Part shown: one piece after another, positions 8,437 through 18,655 of the stretch
How the letters are laid out: each line of letters begins with the position of its first letter
How positions within the stretch are numbered: the first letter of the stretch is position 1
From: Ardenticatenaceae bacterium
GTDB taxonomy: Bacteria > Chloroflexota > Anaerolineae > Promineifilales > Promineifilaceae
DNA length: 64,000 nt
NCBI GenBank assembly: GCA_020634315.1
Contig: JACKBV010000022.1
Span: 13,473 to 77,472 of the forward strand
Reading direction: 5' to 3'
Made by a program: the position numbers and the translations under genes
The notes under the pieces: generated by a model
What the model saw: only the letters and a program-made list of their open reading frames with translations
What the model was told of the DNA's origin: nothing
Database searches by the model: none

Positions 8437-10895
8437 GCCCCCTTCGGTTGATTTTTCGCCGTCAGCTTTTGTCCCGACGGCACATCTTGCTTAGAAATTG
8501 GGAAGAGCACAGAAAAGGTACTGCCAACGCCCAATTCGCCATCCACCCACAAGCGTCCGCCATTGGCTACGGCCAACGAACGCGCTACGGCCAAACCCGC
8601 TCCCGTATCTCCCAGGCCAGGGATTAGGGGATGGTTCGCCTGATACTGTGGGTCAAACACATGGGCACGATCCTCCACACTGATGCCGCTGCCACTGTCC
8701 TGCACCATAATATGCACAAAGTTGAGCAGCTCCGAATGTCCGTTGCTATGGTTTGGCACGGCAATGGCTTTTGCCTGGGCAGTAACCGCAATATGCCCAT
8801 GATGAGAAGAGGCACGACACGCATTATCCAGCAAATGAATCAACACTTGCTGCAATGTATCCTGATTAATGGAAATGAGCGGCAAATTTGGCTCGACATT
8901 CATTTCCAGGCGCAAATGTTTCTCGCGAATTTGGGCAATGATGGCATGAATAGCCGCCTCCGCCGCCTCCGCAAGGTTTGCTTCTTGCAGCCGGGTGGGT
9001 TCCGGTTCTTCGGTTTTGGAGGTGAGCTGCACAATTTGATCGAGCAGCGTGCCCATGCGTTCTGTGTTGGCCTTGACGCGCTGCAAAAACTCGCGCTGCT
9101 TCGCGCCAAGAATGCCTATTGTTTCGCTGAGCAGCAAATCGGTATAACCGGCGATGGAGGTCATCGGCGTCCGCAGCTCTTGCGCCAGCCCGGTGAGCAA
9201 TTCGCTGCCGCGATCTTGTTCGCGGCGACGCAGTTCCACTTCAAGGCGTTCAATTTGTGCCTGAGCTTCTTCTAACTGGCTGGAGTAGCGCGTGATGGTG
9301 AGCATCACCCACTCTGTGCTCAGTTCACCTTCGCCAGCGGCGGCCATCGCCATTGCTTCTTCGGCATCAGCCAATGATTCACGCAGCGCGGCGATTTCTG
9401 CCTCCAAGGCGGCGACATGCTCATCCCGATTGACCTGCTCGATTTCTTCCAACGTGGCAGCCAGATCATAGGCTTGTTTGCGGGCTTCGGCAGCGCGTGT
9501 ATCCGCTTGCTGGGCGCGGCTTTGTGCAATTTCCAGGTCGGCCAGCAATTGGGCACGCTCTTCTTCCAGGGCAATGATTTGACCACTGGCAGAAGTGTCG
9601 TCAAGCGGCGCCAATGCTGGAGTTTGTGCAATGGCGGAGAGGGCGGCAGCATGTTCACGGCCGTTTTGCAAAACCTGCGCAATGTAAGTGGCAAGGGGCA
9701 ACACGGCCGTTTGTGCCGATTCCGGCCATTCGCTTTCCCCTTCAGGCAGCGCCAACAGCAGCAAGCCCATCCAGGTTTCAGCCACAAACAGCGGCTGCAC
9801 CAACATGGCCCCATGTACTGGCACACCTAGTTCTGTGTAGAGCAAATGCAGTTGGCGTGCGCCAAGGCCGTTGGGGCGCAGTTCAACAACATCGCCGCGC
9901 TCGTGCGCCAGACGGAAGGCGGGCCAATTTTCCAGGTTGAGCTGCCACGCTTTTGGCCGATCCGCGCCGATTTGCGGCATATTGCTGGTCAGGCGCAGGT
10001 GATTGGGCTGCATGGCATCGGCAATGGCAACGGCGACAAAGCGGGCAGGCGTTATTTCAAGTAAGGCGGCGACAATGTTGTGCGCCATTTGTGGCATGTC
10101 GAGTGACGCAATTGCGCCTTGTAAAACAGGCAAGGCGGTGGCAAGTTGTGTGTAGGGCGTGTCCGCAGCGGAAACGGCCGTTTGCGTTAACAGTCGCAGC
10201 AACCCACGCCGATACACCAACACAGCCCACAATGGGAACGCCGCCAAATAACCAAGGCGCAGCCAATAAGCAATATCCGTATCTGTGGGCACAATCTCTG
10301 GATAATTCCAAAAATGTGCCAGGTGCGCCAACAAAAAGAGGCCAAGCACCAATGGATGCAGCGAACGACGCGTATAACGCGACAGCAAAACGAGCACAAG
10401 CCCCAACAGGAAGATGGCAATCTGCACCACACCCCAAACCGTCGCTTGCGCAGTGCTGTTGTACGCCTGACCTGTATTGACAACACCCTGCCAATCTTGC
10501 ACAAAGGAGATCGTCATCACGCCAACCAAAATTAAAACGGCGGCAAGAATGGCGTAACCGAGACGCGGTAATTGATCAAAGTAGGGTGTAAATGCCCAAA
10601 CTAAAAAGAGGGCGGTAATGGTATGGACGGCTTGCGCCAAAGGAGGGAGCAGGCCGCTGGTGCGTGCCGGGTCTGTCTGCCAGATGAGGCTGACAATGAG
10701 CAAGGCTACCTGAAAGAGGAAGATAGCCGCAGCCGCCAGGGTCATGCGACCGGCAGCCGTGTCATCGCGCTGCCGCCACCATTGGCTAAAGGACATGCCA
10801 AAAATGGCTTGCAGCGCAAACAGTGTTACCAGGTGGTAAACAATATTGCCCGGTGGCTCACTTAGTAATTGAATAATTTGCGACAACAAAGACAT
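8433..10895 (-). CDS. large membrane sensor-kinase-like protein with Gln in place of the phosphoacceptor His
   Basis: 820 residues. About seven hydrophobic segments lie in the first 230 residues, then a GAF-like region (about 250-415), a coiled coil (about 430-555), a HisKA-like dimerisation helix and a C-terminal HATPase domain with DNACR, DSGSGIS and GDTGAGLAVA. The H-box reads AQELRTPMTSIAGYTDLLL: the expected His is Q572 (codon at 9180-9182). ATP-binding motifs look intact. It may signal without autophosphorylation, act as an ATP-dependent scaffold, or transphosphorylate a partner. It is translationally coupled to the LysM protein gene. Confidence 0.85.
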   Translation of the reverse strand: MSLLSQIIQLLSEPPGNIVYHLVTLFALQAIFGMSFSQWWRQRDDTAAGRMTLAAAAIFLFQVALLIVSLIWQTDPARTSGLLPPLAQAVHTITALFLVWAFTPYFDQLPRLGYAILAAVLILVGVMTISFVQDWQGVVNTGQAYNSTAQATVWGVVQIAIFLLGLVLVLLSRYTRRSLHPLVLGLFLLAHLAHFWNYPEIVPTDTDIAYWLRLGYLAAFPLWAVLVYRRGLLRLLTQTAVSAADTPYTQLATALPVLQGAIASLDMPQMAHNIVAALLEITPARFVAVAIADAMQPNHLRLTSNMPQIGADRPKAWQLNLENWPAFRLAHERGDVVELRPNGLGARQLHLLYTELGVPVHGAMLVQPLFVAETWMGLLLLALPEGESEWPESAQTAVLPLATYIAQVLQNGREHAAALSAIAQTPALAPLDDTSASGQIIALEEERAQLLADLEIAQSRAQQADTRAAEARKQAYDLAATLEEIEQVNRDEHVAALEAEIAALRESLADAEEAMAMAAAGEGELSTEWVMLTITRYSSQLEEAQAQIERLEVELRRREQDRGSELLTGLAQELRTPMTSIAGYTDLLLSETIGILGAKQREFLQRVKANTERMGTLLDQIVQLTSKTEEPEPTRLQEANLAEAAEAAIHAIIAQIREKHLRLEMNVEPNLPLISINQDTLQQVLIHLLDNACRASSHHGHIAVTAQAKAIAVPNHSNGHSELLNFVHIMVQDSGSGISVEDRAHVFDPQYQANHPLIPGLGDTGAGLAVARSLAVANGGRLWVDGELGVGSTFSVLFPISKQDVPSGQKLTAKNQPKGA

Positions 10896-11078
10896 GAAAT
10901 ACGGCCGTTTCTGTTAATAATCGTGCAAAACTATGCCAGCGATTTTCCGCCATTTATTATGTTCAGCCCGTTAATTATAGCATACCAAAATGATCGGGCG
11001 ATGGCAGTAAAAAGGTGGTTAAGGGCACCCGAGAAGGTTATGATTCACGGTAAATTAACCATGATAGAAGGGGGAAAT

Positions 11079-11699
11079 ATGACTGCTTACTTTCGATCTG
11101 GGAAAACGACAACGGCCGTTCTCACAACCATCACCATCCTTGCTGCCTTACTCCTGATATTGGCGCCCACCGAACGGACGTTAGGGGCGGGCATTAAAAT
11201 TGTTTATTTGCATGTGGCCTTAATCTGGACAGGCATGGTGGGCTTGCTCATTGCCGGGCTGCTAGGGTTAGCATTGGCCTTAACACAGCGCCCATCCTTG
11301 TTGGGCTGGCTGCAAGCCGTCAGTTGGGTTGGATTTGGCTTTTTCGCAGTGGGCACGGTTGTCAGTCTGATAGCCGAAATTGTGAATTGGGGCGCTGTAT
11401 TTTGGAGCGAGCCGCGCACCGCTTCCATTTTGCAAATTTTGGCGGTCGCCATTATTGTGCAGGTCGCAGCCAGTTGGCCGTTAGACAAGCGCCTCAAAGG
11501 GGTTTTGTTTGCGGGGCTGGCGGGATTTATGCTGTGGTCAACGGGACGCGCTGAATTGGTGCTGCACCCGGATAACCCCATCGGCACATCGTCATCGTGG
11601 GGTATCCGGGGCGGGTTTTATGGCTTGTTTAGCTTATTGGCTGTCGGCGCAGCCTGGCTAACGCTGTTCCTGCACAGCAAACTTATTTCCAGGCTGTAA
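11079..11699 (+). CDS. CcmC/CcsA-like polytopic membrane protein
   Basis: 206 residues from the ATG at 11079, chosen because AGAAGGGGG lies just upstream. There are six hydrophobic segments. VYLHVALIWTGM near residue 40 and NWGAVFWSEPRTAS near residue 105 resemble the His-bearing helix and the degenerate tryptophan-rich loop of CcmC/CcsA heme-handling proteins, but the classic WWD signature is not conserved. C-terminal HPDNPIGTSSSWG also fits this family's last loop. A role in heme delivery is inferred only. Its 3' end overlaps the convergent aldo/keto reductase by 17 bp. Confidence 0.6.
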   Translation: MTAYFRSGKTTTAVLTTITILAALLLILAPTERTLGAGIKIVYLHVALIWTGMVGLLIAGLLGLALALTQRPSLLGWLQAVSWVGFGFFAVGTVVSLIAEIVNWGAVFWSEPRTASILQILAVAIIVQVAASWPLDKRLKGVLFAGLAGFMLWSTGRAELVLHPDNPIGTSSSWGIRGGFYGLFSLLAVGAAWLTLFLHSKLISRL

Positions 11700-12648
11700 C
11701 GCGATCCAGCTCTGCTTTTTCATCGGGGGTGAGCTTGATCTCGGCCCCTTTTACGGTGTCGGTTAATTGGGCCATGTTGTTGGCGCCGATGATGGCCGAG
11801 GAAACGGCCGTATTTGCCAAAATCCAGGCAATCGCCACCTGTGCCACCGTCGCTTTGTGCGCCTGCGCCACAGCATCAAGGGCGTCAATCGTGGCAAACC
11901 CTTGTTCATTCATATAACGCGTCTGCACACCACCGGCCCGCGCCGAATCGGGTAAAGATGCATCACGCCGATATTTGCCGGTGAGAAAACCAGCAGCCAG
12001 CGGGCTGTAAGGAATAACGCCGATACCTTGATCCAGGCAAAGCGGCTGCAACTCTCGCTCAAATTCGGCGCGATGTACCAGATTATAATGTGGCTGCAAG
12101 CTGTCAAAACGAGCCAGACCGAGCACATCGCTAATCCATAATGATTTCGTCAGCAGCCAGGCCGGGAAATTGGAGCAGCCAATGTAACGCACCAGCCCGC
12201 CGCGCACCAAATCATTGAGGGTTGTCAACGTTTCTTCGAGGGGCGTCTCTTCATCGGGCCAATGCACCTGGTACAGGTCAATATAATCCGTTTGCAGGCG
12301 ATCCAGGCTGGCTTCGACAGCGTTCAGGATGTGCTGGCGCGACAAACCCTGGTCATTGGGGCCAGTTCCCATTTGCCCGCGCACTTTGGTGGCAATGACC
12401 AGATTTTCGCGGCGCACATCTGTGTGCATAAGCCAATTGCCGATGATCGTTTCGCTGACACCGCCGTCATTGCCTTCTACCCAGCGGGAGTACACATCAG
12501 CGGTATCAATGAAGTTACAGCCCAGGGCAACGGCTTCGTCCAGAATGGCGTGCGCGGCGGCTTCGTCGGCCGTCCATCCAAACTGCATGGTTCCTAAACA
12601 AATCGTTGAAACTTTGAGGCCGGTACGGCCTAAACGACGATATTCCAT
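11683..12648 (-). CDS. aldo/keto reductase
   Basis: 321 residues, typical length for the AKR (beta/alpha)8 fold. RRLGRTGLKVSTICLGTMQFG opens the barrel, and NFIDTADVYSRW carries the catalytic Asp and Tyr. The Lys and His of the tetrad follow in VIATK and YQVHWPD. A C-terminal NADP(H)-binding region with IIGANN is present. Such enzymes reduce aldehydes or ketones with NADPH. The substrate is unknown. The gene is convergent with the CcmC-like gene and overlaps it at the 3' end. Confidence 0.93.
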   Translation of the reverse strand: MEYRRLGRTGLKVSTICLGTMQFGWTADEAAAHAILDEAVALGCNFIDTADVYSRWVEGNDGGVSETIIGNWLMHTDVRRENLVIATKVRGQMGTGPNDQGLSRQHILNAVEASLDRLQTDYIDLYQVHWPDEETPLEETLTTLNDLVRGGLVRYIGCSNFPAWLLTKSLWISDVLGLARFDSLQPHYNLVHRAEFERELQPLCLDQGIGVIPYSPLAAGFLTGKYRRDASLPDSARAGGVQTRYMNEQGFATIDALDAVAQAHKATVAQVAIAWILANTAVSSAIIGANNMAQLTDTVKGAEIKLTPDEKAELDRVTAWK

Positions 12649-12753
12649 GTATTACGCTCCTGAAAATAGTCTCTCGGAAATTTGCCGCATGAGATGAAGA
12701 TAACCTCCGGGGTACTGGTTTTCATCAGCTCATGGGAACTCTGATAAATGGTG

Positions 12754-14382
12754 TTATGGCGCAGATTGGTCGGGGGAAACGGCCGTTTCCCCACCCCCTG
12801 ACTCATCGACAACTTCCCCATCCGCCGCTGCCGCAGCCGCTGCCTCTGCTTCTGCTTCTGCCGCCGCAGCTTCACGGGCAGCGGCTTCCCGCTGCGCACG
12901 CACATTGGGGTCTTCCAGGTTGGGATTGTCAAAATTAAAATAGTTATACGCCGCGCGGGCAATTTCACGCAAAATGGGGAATCCGATCTCATTCGACAAC
13001 CAATCGCTGTTAGGATCGGTTACATATTCCACAATCACAAAATCCCCGCCCGGCGAAAAAACAATGCCCGCATCCCCTTGTGTCACATAATCCCAACCAT
13101 GCTTATGCGACACGCGCACATCAGCCGGCACACCAAAACGAATCAGGTTCCCTTCCTCATTTTGCACCATCAAATCAATCAGTGCCTGGCATTCATCTGG
13201 CGTCAGCTCGTTTGGATAAATCGCTAACAGGGTTCCCTTTCCCTGTGAGCAATAGTAGATCATCGACAAAAGCGTGCCCATCTCTTCGGCCGTCGTTTGC
13301 ATTGCCGTATCGGGGCGAGTGACGAGGTCGGGATCGGTATTGGCGGGCGTGATGTAGGTGCTGGGGCGGCTGGCAACCGGGTTTGCATCATAGGGCAAAG
13401 CCATAAAGGTGTTCTGTAAGCCCAACTTGTGTAATGATGCAGTCAGTTTAGCAGCGCCTTCGTAGGTGTTGTCCTCACCGGCAATCACGTGCAGCAGTAG
13501 ATTAGCGGCGTAGTTACTGGAGTGAACGGCCGTATCATACAACAATCCCTGCACATACTCATTGGGTGGCGCGTCCAGCACGCGGTAAGTTTCGAGAAAA
13601 ATGGCAATCTTCAAAATGCTCAAGCCAGAAATGGCAACATCGCCATTAACGCTAATCTCCTCTCCCGTAGCCAGATCCATCACAAACACGCTGCCCACAC
13701 CACTAAACGCCTCAAACTGATCCGCTATATTTTGGGCCAACAACTCCATATTAAAAGGTGGCGCATCCTCATCCACAATGATCAACGAAGCTTCACGCTG
13801 ATCAGGACGATACAAAGCCGCCTCTACGTCACCAAGGCTGGCGTCAATATCCGCCACATAGCCCGGCTCACCATACTGAAATGTCGCCGAGCCAACTAAT
13901 AACTGTGGACCTTTTGCCGGGTTATCCAGAAAAGAGGCAATCATTTGCAGCCGATCATGTAACAAAGCGCGATCATGCGTTGCCTCTAAGGGAATCTGCA
14001 CCGGATCCAATGACTGATTAAGGACAAACTCAACAAAGCGACGCCATGTCTCCCGTTCATCACGGACAGCTTCCGCTTTCTCGATCATCCCCAAGACATC
14101 AATGGTAAAGCCCACATCTTGCGGATTCAGTTCCAGCCGTTCTTCACGGTAAAAAACTGACACGGGTGTCAGATAATGCTGGCTAATGACATCTGTCGCT
14201 TCAGGCACAGACATACTACCGACATCAATGCCAGCTATCGTCGTCTTTGGTGGCAGCAGTTGGCTGGCGAGATTAAAGAGAAAAACCTCGTAAGCCAGGT
14301 ACAAACCGCCAATAATAAAGAAGGTAATGGTAAGATACTTTTGTAATGCTTTGAGCATGATCTTTAGTGTAATCGCCGTCAA
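12754..14382 (-). CDS. membrane-anchored serine hydrolase, class A beta-lactamase fold with N-terminal PG-binding-like domain
   Basis: 542 residues. One N-terminal membrane segment (about 16-38) is followed by a VanW/YkuD-associated peptidoglycan-binding-like domain (IAGIDVGSMSVPEAT onward). A beta-lactamase-fold domain starts near residue 245, with SxxK as SILK, SxN as SSN, and KHG in the place of KTG. The C-terminus is Ala/Glu-rich. The protein faces outward and may be a peptidoglycan hydrolase or carboxypeptidase-like enzyme rather than a resistance enzyme. A frameshifted paralogue lies immediately upstream on the same strand. Confidence 0.85.
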   Translation of the reverse strand: MTAITLKIMLKALQKYLTITFFIIGGLYLAYEVFLFNLASQLLPPKTTIAGIDVGSMSVPEATDVISQHYLTPVSVFYREERLELNPQDVGFTIDVLGMIEKAEAVRDERETWRRFVEFVLNQSLDPVQIPLEATHDRALLHDRLQMIASFLDNPAKGPQLLVGSATFQYGEPGYVADIDASLGDVEAALYRPDQREASLIIVDEDAPPFNMELLAQNIADQFEAFSGVGSVFVMDLATGEEISVNGDVAISGLSILKIAIFLETYRVLDAPPNEYVQGLLYDTAVHSSNYAANLLLHVIAGEDNTYEGAAKLTASLHKLGLQNTFMALPYDANPVASRPSTYITPANTDPDLVTRPDTAMQTTAEEMGTLLSMIYYCSQGKGTLLAIYPNELTPDECQALIDLMVQNEEGNLIRFGVPADVRVSHKHGWDYVTQGDAGIVFSPGGDFVIVEYVTDPNSDWLSNEIGFPILREIARAAYNYFNFDNPNLEDPNVRAQREAAAREAAAAEAEAEAAAAAAADGEVVDESGGGETAVSPDQSAP

Positions 14383-14440
14383 TAATGCGCAACCTGTGCC
14401 CCGTTACTGCTAAACGCAGAAGCGAGTCACAGCTTACAAG

Positions 14441-15929
14441 CTAATTGATGCGAGAATCATTCAAATAGGGGTTATCAAAGTTAAAGAAATTGTAGGTCGC
14501 CAGGGAAATATCGGCTAACAAAGGGGAACTGATGACCCATTCCAGCCAATCGGGTTTATACAAAAACTCAACAAGCACATAATCTCCAGCCGGAGAAAAG
14601 ATGATGCCTGCGTCTCCATGTGTATCGCTAATCCAGCCGTGCCGATGCGCAACAGGCGTTTCCGGCGGTACACCTTCTTCTATCAAACTATCCGTCTTGT
14701 TTTGCAGCATATAGTCGAGCATGCTTTGGCATTCGCCGGGCGTGATTTGCTCTGAGTAGACAGCCAACAGTGCCCCGCCCTGTCCTTTAGCGCAGTAATA
14801 AATGGCGGATAGGAGCAGCCCTATATCTTCTGCCGTTGTCTGCATCATGGGGTCTGGCCGCGTCAGGACAGTGTCCGCGCTGTTCGCCGGTGTTTCGGGC
14901 GTGCGTATACCGGCAACAGCACCAGCATCATACGGAGCAACCATAAATGTGTTTTGCAGGCCCAAATTTTGCATCATCTCGGTCACTAATTGTGCGCCCA
15001 GGTATGGGTTTTCTTGCCCGGCAATCACATTCAACAGTTCATTGGCGCTGGTGTGATCTGGTCGCGTTACCAGTGTATCGGAAATGAGTTGGCGCTGGCG
15101 CAGCGTTGGCACGCGGTCAAATACTTGATACGCCTCCAAAACAATCGGGACTTTCATGATGTCCATACCCGACATGGGCACAGCGGCATTAATGGAAACT
15201 TCTTCTCCGGTTTGCAGATCAAGAATGAAGATACTGGCAATACCACCTGTATCTTGCTCAAACTCTTGTAAATGGTTGGAAAGCAAACGGGCAAGCAGAT
15301 TGATATTCGGCCGCTCCGGCAGCACCGGATCGACAACCAAACGTGCCTCGCGGTTGCTGGGGCGGTAAAGCGCCGCTTCAATATCGGCAAAACTGGCTTC
15401 TTTGTTAATGGTTGTGCCAGATACGCCATACTTGAAAGCTCAACGTTCCAGGAATCGGCTGCGGCGGCTGTGGCGATTGATCCACAATCACGGAAATACG
15501 GTCAAGCACATCAGCCAGCGCTTCTCGTTTATGGGTTGCCCGCAGTGGCACCGGCTGCACTTCCACCGGACGCCCCCAAAGATAGCCCCAAAAACCAGCC
15601 CAGAAATCTTGCTGGCTGCGTTGGTAGTCAGCCTCGTTGAGCATGGTTTCCATATCAAGTGTGAACTCAGCTTCTGTGGGGCTAACTTCAAATGAATCTT
15701 CGCCGTAATAGAGCACTACCGGGGCATTGATGTAGCGATTGGTGATGATTTCGCTTGCTTCTTCGGGTGTCCGCCCACCTACATCCACAGCGGCAATGGT
15801 TAATCCGGTGGGGAAATAGCTGCGAGAACCCGCATATTGGTATAGCTGCACAATTAAGAAGATGGCTCCGGCAACCATAATGGAGACGGTAAGCCATTGT
15901 CCGAGGCCAGGGGTTGTGTTTCTGTTCAT
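14441..15929 (-). pseudogene. frameshifted paralogue of the beta-lactamase-fold serine hydrolase
   Basis: Two adjacent open frames (15929-15405 and 15340-14441) together cover the same architecture as the neighbouring gene: a membrane segment, an IAAVDVGGRTPEEAS-type PG-binding-like domain, then a hydrolase domain with SGMDIMK, TSANELL and HRHG. At 15431 one extra base breaks the frame after LSFQ. Removing it restores LSFQYG, matching the paralogue, and gives an uninterrupted 495-residue protein. This is either a recent inactivating mutation or a sequencing error. All active-site motifs remain intact. Confidence 0.85.
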
Positions 15930-15981
15930 CAGATTTTCCTGACAATAATGACCTGATTCGGTAAGGTTTTTCCCTTAATAA

Positions 15982-16545
15982 TCAGTCAATTTCGGTTTGA
16001 AGGTTTTGCCGGTTTACGGCTTGGCTTTGCGCAGATTGCATGGAAACGGCCGTTTCTATTGCCGCACGCATAAACGGAAACAACTCCGGCAGCGCATCGA
16101 CAGCAAACCAATCCGCAGCAATAATTTCCGGGCTAAGCTTCATTTCACCCGGATGAAGATGGATAGCAAAAGCAATGGTAATGTGTGTCGGGTATGGGTC
16201 GCGGGAAATGTGCAATACAGGGCCAAGATCGGCCGTTAATCCAACTTCCTCGCGCAGTTCACGCAGCACACCGACTGATGGGTCTTCGCCACGATTTAAC
16301 CAGCCCCCCGGCAAACCCCAGGGAACGTGTGGGTGAAACACATGGCGCAGCAACAACACCCGCTGCTGGTCATCCAGGGCAACGGCCGTTACCCCCACCC
16401 GATGTCGTGGGACAACCAGATAGATACCCAGGTACATCAACCAATTCATAAAAGGCAAACGCACCAGGCGTGCCATTTGCTGCTTCCAAAATACAGGTAT
16501 AGACATGACCAAAAGTGCCAGGCTCATTTGCCTGGCAACCTCCAT
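15982..16545 (-). CDS. NUDIX hydrolase
   Basis: 187 residues. The Nudix box is complete: G-x5-E-x7-REUxEExGU is satisfied from GGWLNRGED through RELREEVGL, with the metal-binding REEVG. An N-terminal hydrophobic stretch (about 8-45) precedes the Nudix domain, unusual for a soluble NUDIX enzyme and possibly a membrane anchor. The family hydrolyses nucleoside diphosphates linked to other groups. The exact substrate is not evident. The nearest same-strand neighbour downstream is the frameshifted hydrolase gene. Confidence 0.9.
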   Translation of the reverse strand: MEVARQMSLALLVMSIPVFWKQQMARLVRLPFMNWLMYLGIYLVVPRHRVGVTAVALDDQQRVLLLRHVFHPHVPWGLPGGWLNRGEDPSVGVLRELREEVGLTADLGPVLHISRDPYPTHITIAFAIHLHPGEMKLSPEIIAADWFAVDALPELFPFMRAAIETAVSMQSAQSQAVNRQNLQTEID

Positions 16546-16722
16546 TCAATACAACAAGCCAGTATAGCAAAAACAAGTGCAGAGGCTAAATTCATCGTTT
16601 TTGTTCAACATGACCAGAGGTAGAAGGGAAACGGCCGTTCAGCCCATTCTCATATTACCCTATGCAACTTTCACTACCTCAGCCCGTATAGTCAGCAGAA
16701 AAATAGTATGGAGGTCAAAACC

Positions 16723-17148
16723 ATGTCTGAAGGTAGACTTACACGGAGCGAAACAGACAAAATTATAGCAGGTGTTTGCGGCGGATTGGCCGATTATCTA
16801 GGTGTTGATTCCGTCCTTGTCCGGCTGGCCTTTGTTGTCCTCCTCTTTGCCAGTGGCATCGGCTTTCCCATCTATCTCATTTTATGGGTCATCATGCCAC
16901 GGGCCGATACCGTCAACCAACCTAATTCTGAAATCATTCAGAAAAACATCGAAGAAATGGGAAACACAGTCACAGGCAGTATCAATCGCGCTGGCCGACC
17001 GGGAACCGTCGGCGTCATTTTCATTCTGCTCGGTATTTATTTCCTGTTTAATCAACTAGGTTGGCTTAACTGGGTTCACGGTGGGATTCTCTGGCCGATC
17101 ATCATTATCGGACTCGGCGCTTATTTACTTGTTCGTCGCAGCCAATAA
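16723..17148 (+). CDS. PspC-domain membrane protein
   Basis: 141 residues from the ATG at 16723. An in-frame ATG at 16708 is rejected because GGAGGTC lies between the two, at correct spacing for 16723. The N-terminal PspC domain shows IIAGVCGGLADYLGVDSVLVRLAF followed by its membrane helix. A C-terminal pair of hydrophobic segments resembles the LiaF-type transmembrane module. PspC proteins take part in envelope-stress responses. A TATAGT element at 16687-16692 could be its -10 box. A strong bidirectional terminator follows. Confidence 0.92.
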   Translation: MSEGRLTRSETDKIIAGVCGGLADYLGVDSVLVRLAFVVLLFASGIGFPIYLILWVIMPRADTVNQPNSEIIQKNIEEMGNTVTGSINRAGRPGTVGVIFILLGIYFLFNQLGWLNWVHGGILWPIIIIGLGAYLLVRRSQ

Positions 17149-17151
17149 CCC

Positions 17152-17191
17152 CAAAACAGGGATTTGCACATTGTGCGAATCCCTGTTTTTT
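17152..17191. terminator. bidirectional terminator between PspC and kinase genes
   Basis: AAAACAGGGATT pairs with AATCCCTGTTTTTT around a GCACATTGTGC inner stem. A T-run lies on the plus side and an A-run on the other, so it can end both convergent genes. The kinase stop codon lies inside the T-run. Confidence 0.85.
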
Positions 17192-18653
17192 ATCGCCGCC
17201 GCAAAGCGCGAAGAGTGGGACGTGTAATTGTTGTCGCGGTATCGGCCGTTTCCGCTTCATAATCGGCCGTGTCTTCTATCGGCTTCCGTGCTGGCAGCGA
17301 AACAGTGAAAGTCGTGCCTTCGCCAACCGTACTTTCCACCTTAATCCAGCCCCCATGCGCCGTAGCAATCCATTTGGCAATAGCCAACCCCAACCCGGAG
17401 CCGCCCTGCGCCCGGCTGCGAGCCTTATCCACCCGATAAAATCGCTCAAAAATATGCGGAATATCTTGCGCCGGAATCCCCACACCCGTGTCACTCACCT
17501 GCAACTTAGCCCAACCATCTGTACGGGACAAGCTCAAAGAGACAGCGCCACCCGCCGGTGTATATTTGATGGCATTATCCACCAAAATAAGCAGCAATTG
17601 TTTAAGTCTGTCGGCATCCCCCAATACAGATACCTGGTCAATCTCCGTTACCGTCACCGTCACGGCACCTTGCAAACGGCTCACCTGGCGGTACACCTCG
17701 AACAAGGTGTTGTCTAAAGCCACTGGCCGTCGATCCAATGGCAAACCACCAGAATCGGCTCGCGCCAACAACAGCAAATCACCAATCAGGCGCGTCATGC
17801 GCTCCAATTCATCCTGAATGACATCCATGGATTCCGGATCTGCGACACCCATATGCCGCATCAAATCCAAATTACCGCGAATCGTCGTCAGCGGTGTGCG
17901 CAGCTCATGGGAAACATCGGCCAACAACCGCTGCTGCGCTTGAAAAAGGTGCTCTATCTGTTCAAGCGTCTGGTTTAACGCATGCGCCAAATCACCAAAC
18001 TCATCGTTGCGCCCCGGATCAGGAACACGGCGGCTCAAATCATCGGCATGCGTAATCTGCCGCGCCACCGCCGCAATATCATCCAATGGCTTAAACAAGC
18101 TGGGTGTCACCCATACCGCCAAAAACAAAGATGCCGTAGCCGCGCCAAACCCAATCAGCAAAGCAATGATCAGCGAACGGTTAAAATCATCGTAGGTATC
18201 CAGCAAACGTCCCACTTGCAGATAACCAATAATGGCTGAATCTTCCTCATCAGTCAGGGAAAGAGGGACGGTGAGAACGCGCAGCATCGAATCACTATGC
18301 TGCACCAAATTGAACTTTTTCTCATCGCCACGGCCGTCTGGGTCGAGAATAACATCAACACCAATCAAATTACTGGAACGGGCAACAATCTCCCCCTGCA
18401 CATTAATGGCAATCATGAAAATCGTGGCCGTCTTGAAATTCGCCAAATCTTCTGGCACGGCCAGACGAGCCATATCGCGTGGGCCTTGCATGGGCACTTC
18501 CGCACGCACTTGCGACACAATCGCCTCCAACTCACCATCGGTCTGCATCAAAATGCGGTTAAGTGGCAAAAAATACACTAACAGCGCCACCAACAAAAAG
18601 GCTGTGGTGAAAATAGACGTATAGATGAGCAGGAGGCGATTTTGAACAGACAA
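17190..18653 (-). CDS. HAMP-domain sensor histidine kinase
   Basis: 487 residues. A membrane helix (about 8-30), an extracytoplasmic loop, a second helix (about 160-182), HAMP, HisKA with the intact VSHELRTPLTTIRG H-box, and HATPase with DNAIKYT, DTGVGI and GGSGLGLAI. It autophosphorylates on His and passes the phosphate to the OmpR-type regulator encoded 2 bp upstream. It is a classic two-component pair with the response regulator read first. The input signal is unknown. Confidence 0.95.
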   Translation of the reverse strand: MSVQNRLLLIYTSIFTTAFLLVALLVYFLPLNRILMQTDGELEAIVSQVRAEVPMQGPRDMARLAVPEDLANFKTATIFMIAINVQGEIVARSSNLIGVDVILDPDGRGDEKKFNLVQHSDSMLRVLTVPLSLTDEEDSAIIGYLQVGRLLDTYDDFNRSLIIALLIGFGAATASLFLAVWVTPSLFKPLDDIAAVARQITHADDLSRRVPDPGRNDEFGDLAHALNQTLEQIEHLFQAQQRLLADVSHELRTPLTTIRGNLDLMRHMGVADPESMDVIQDELERMTRLIGDLLLLARADSGGLPLDRRPVALDNTLFEVYRQVSRLQGAVTVTVTEIDQVSVLGDADRLKQLLLILVDNAIKYTPAGGAVSLSLSRTDGWAKLQVSDTGVGIPAQDIPHIFERFYRVDKARSRAQGGSGLGLAIAKWIATAHGGWIKVESTVGEGTTFTVSLPARKPIEDTADYEAETADTATTITRPTLRALRRR

Positions 18654-18655
18654 AC

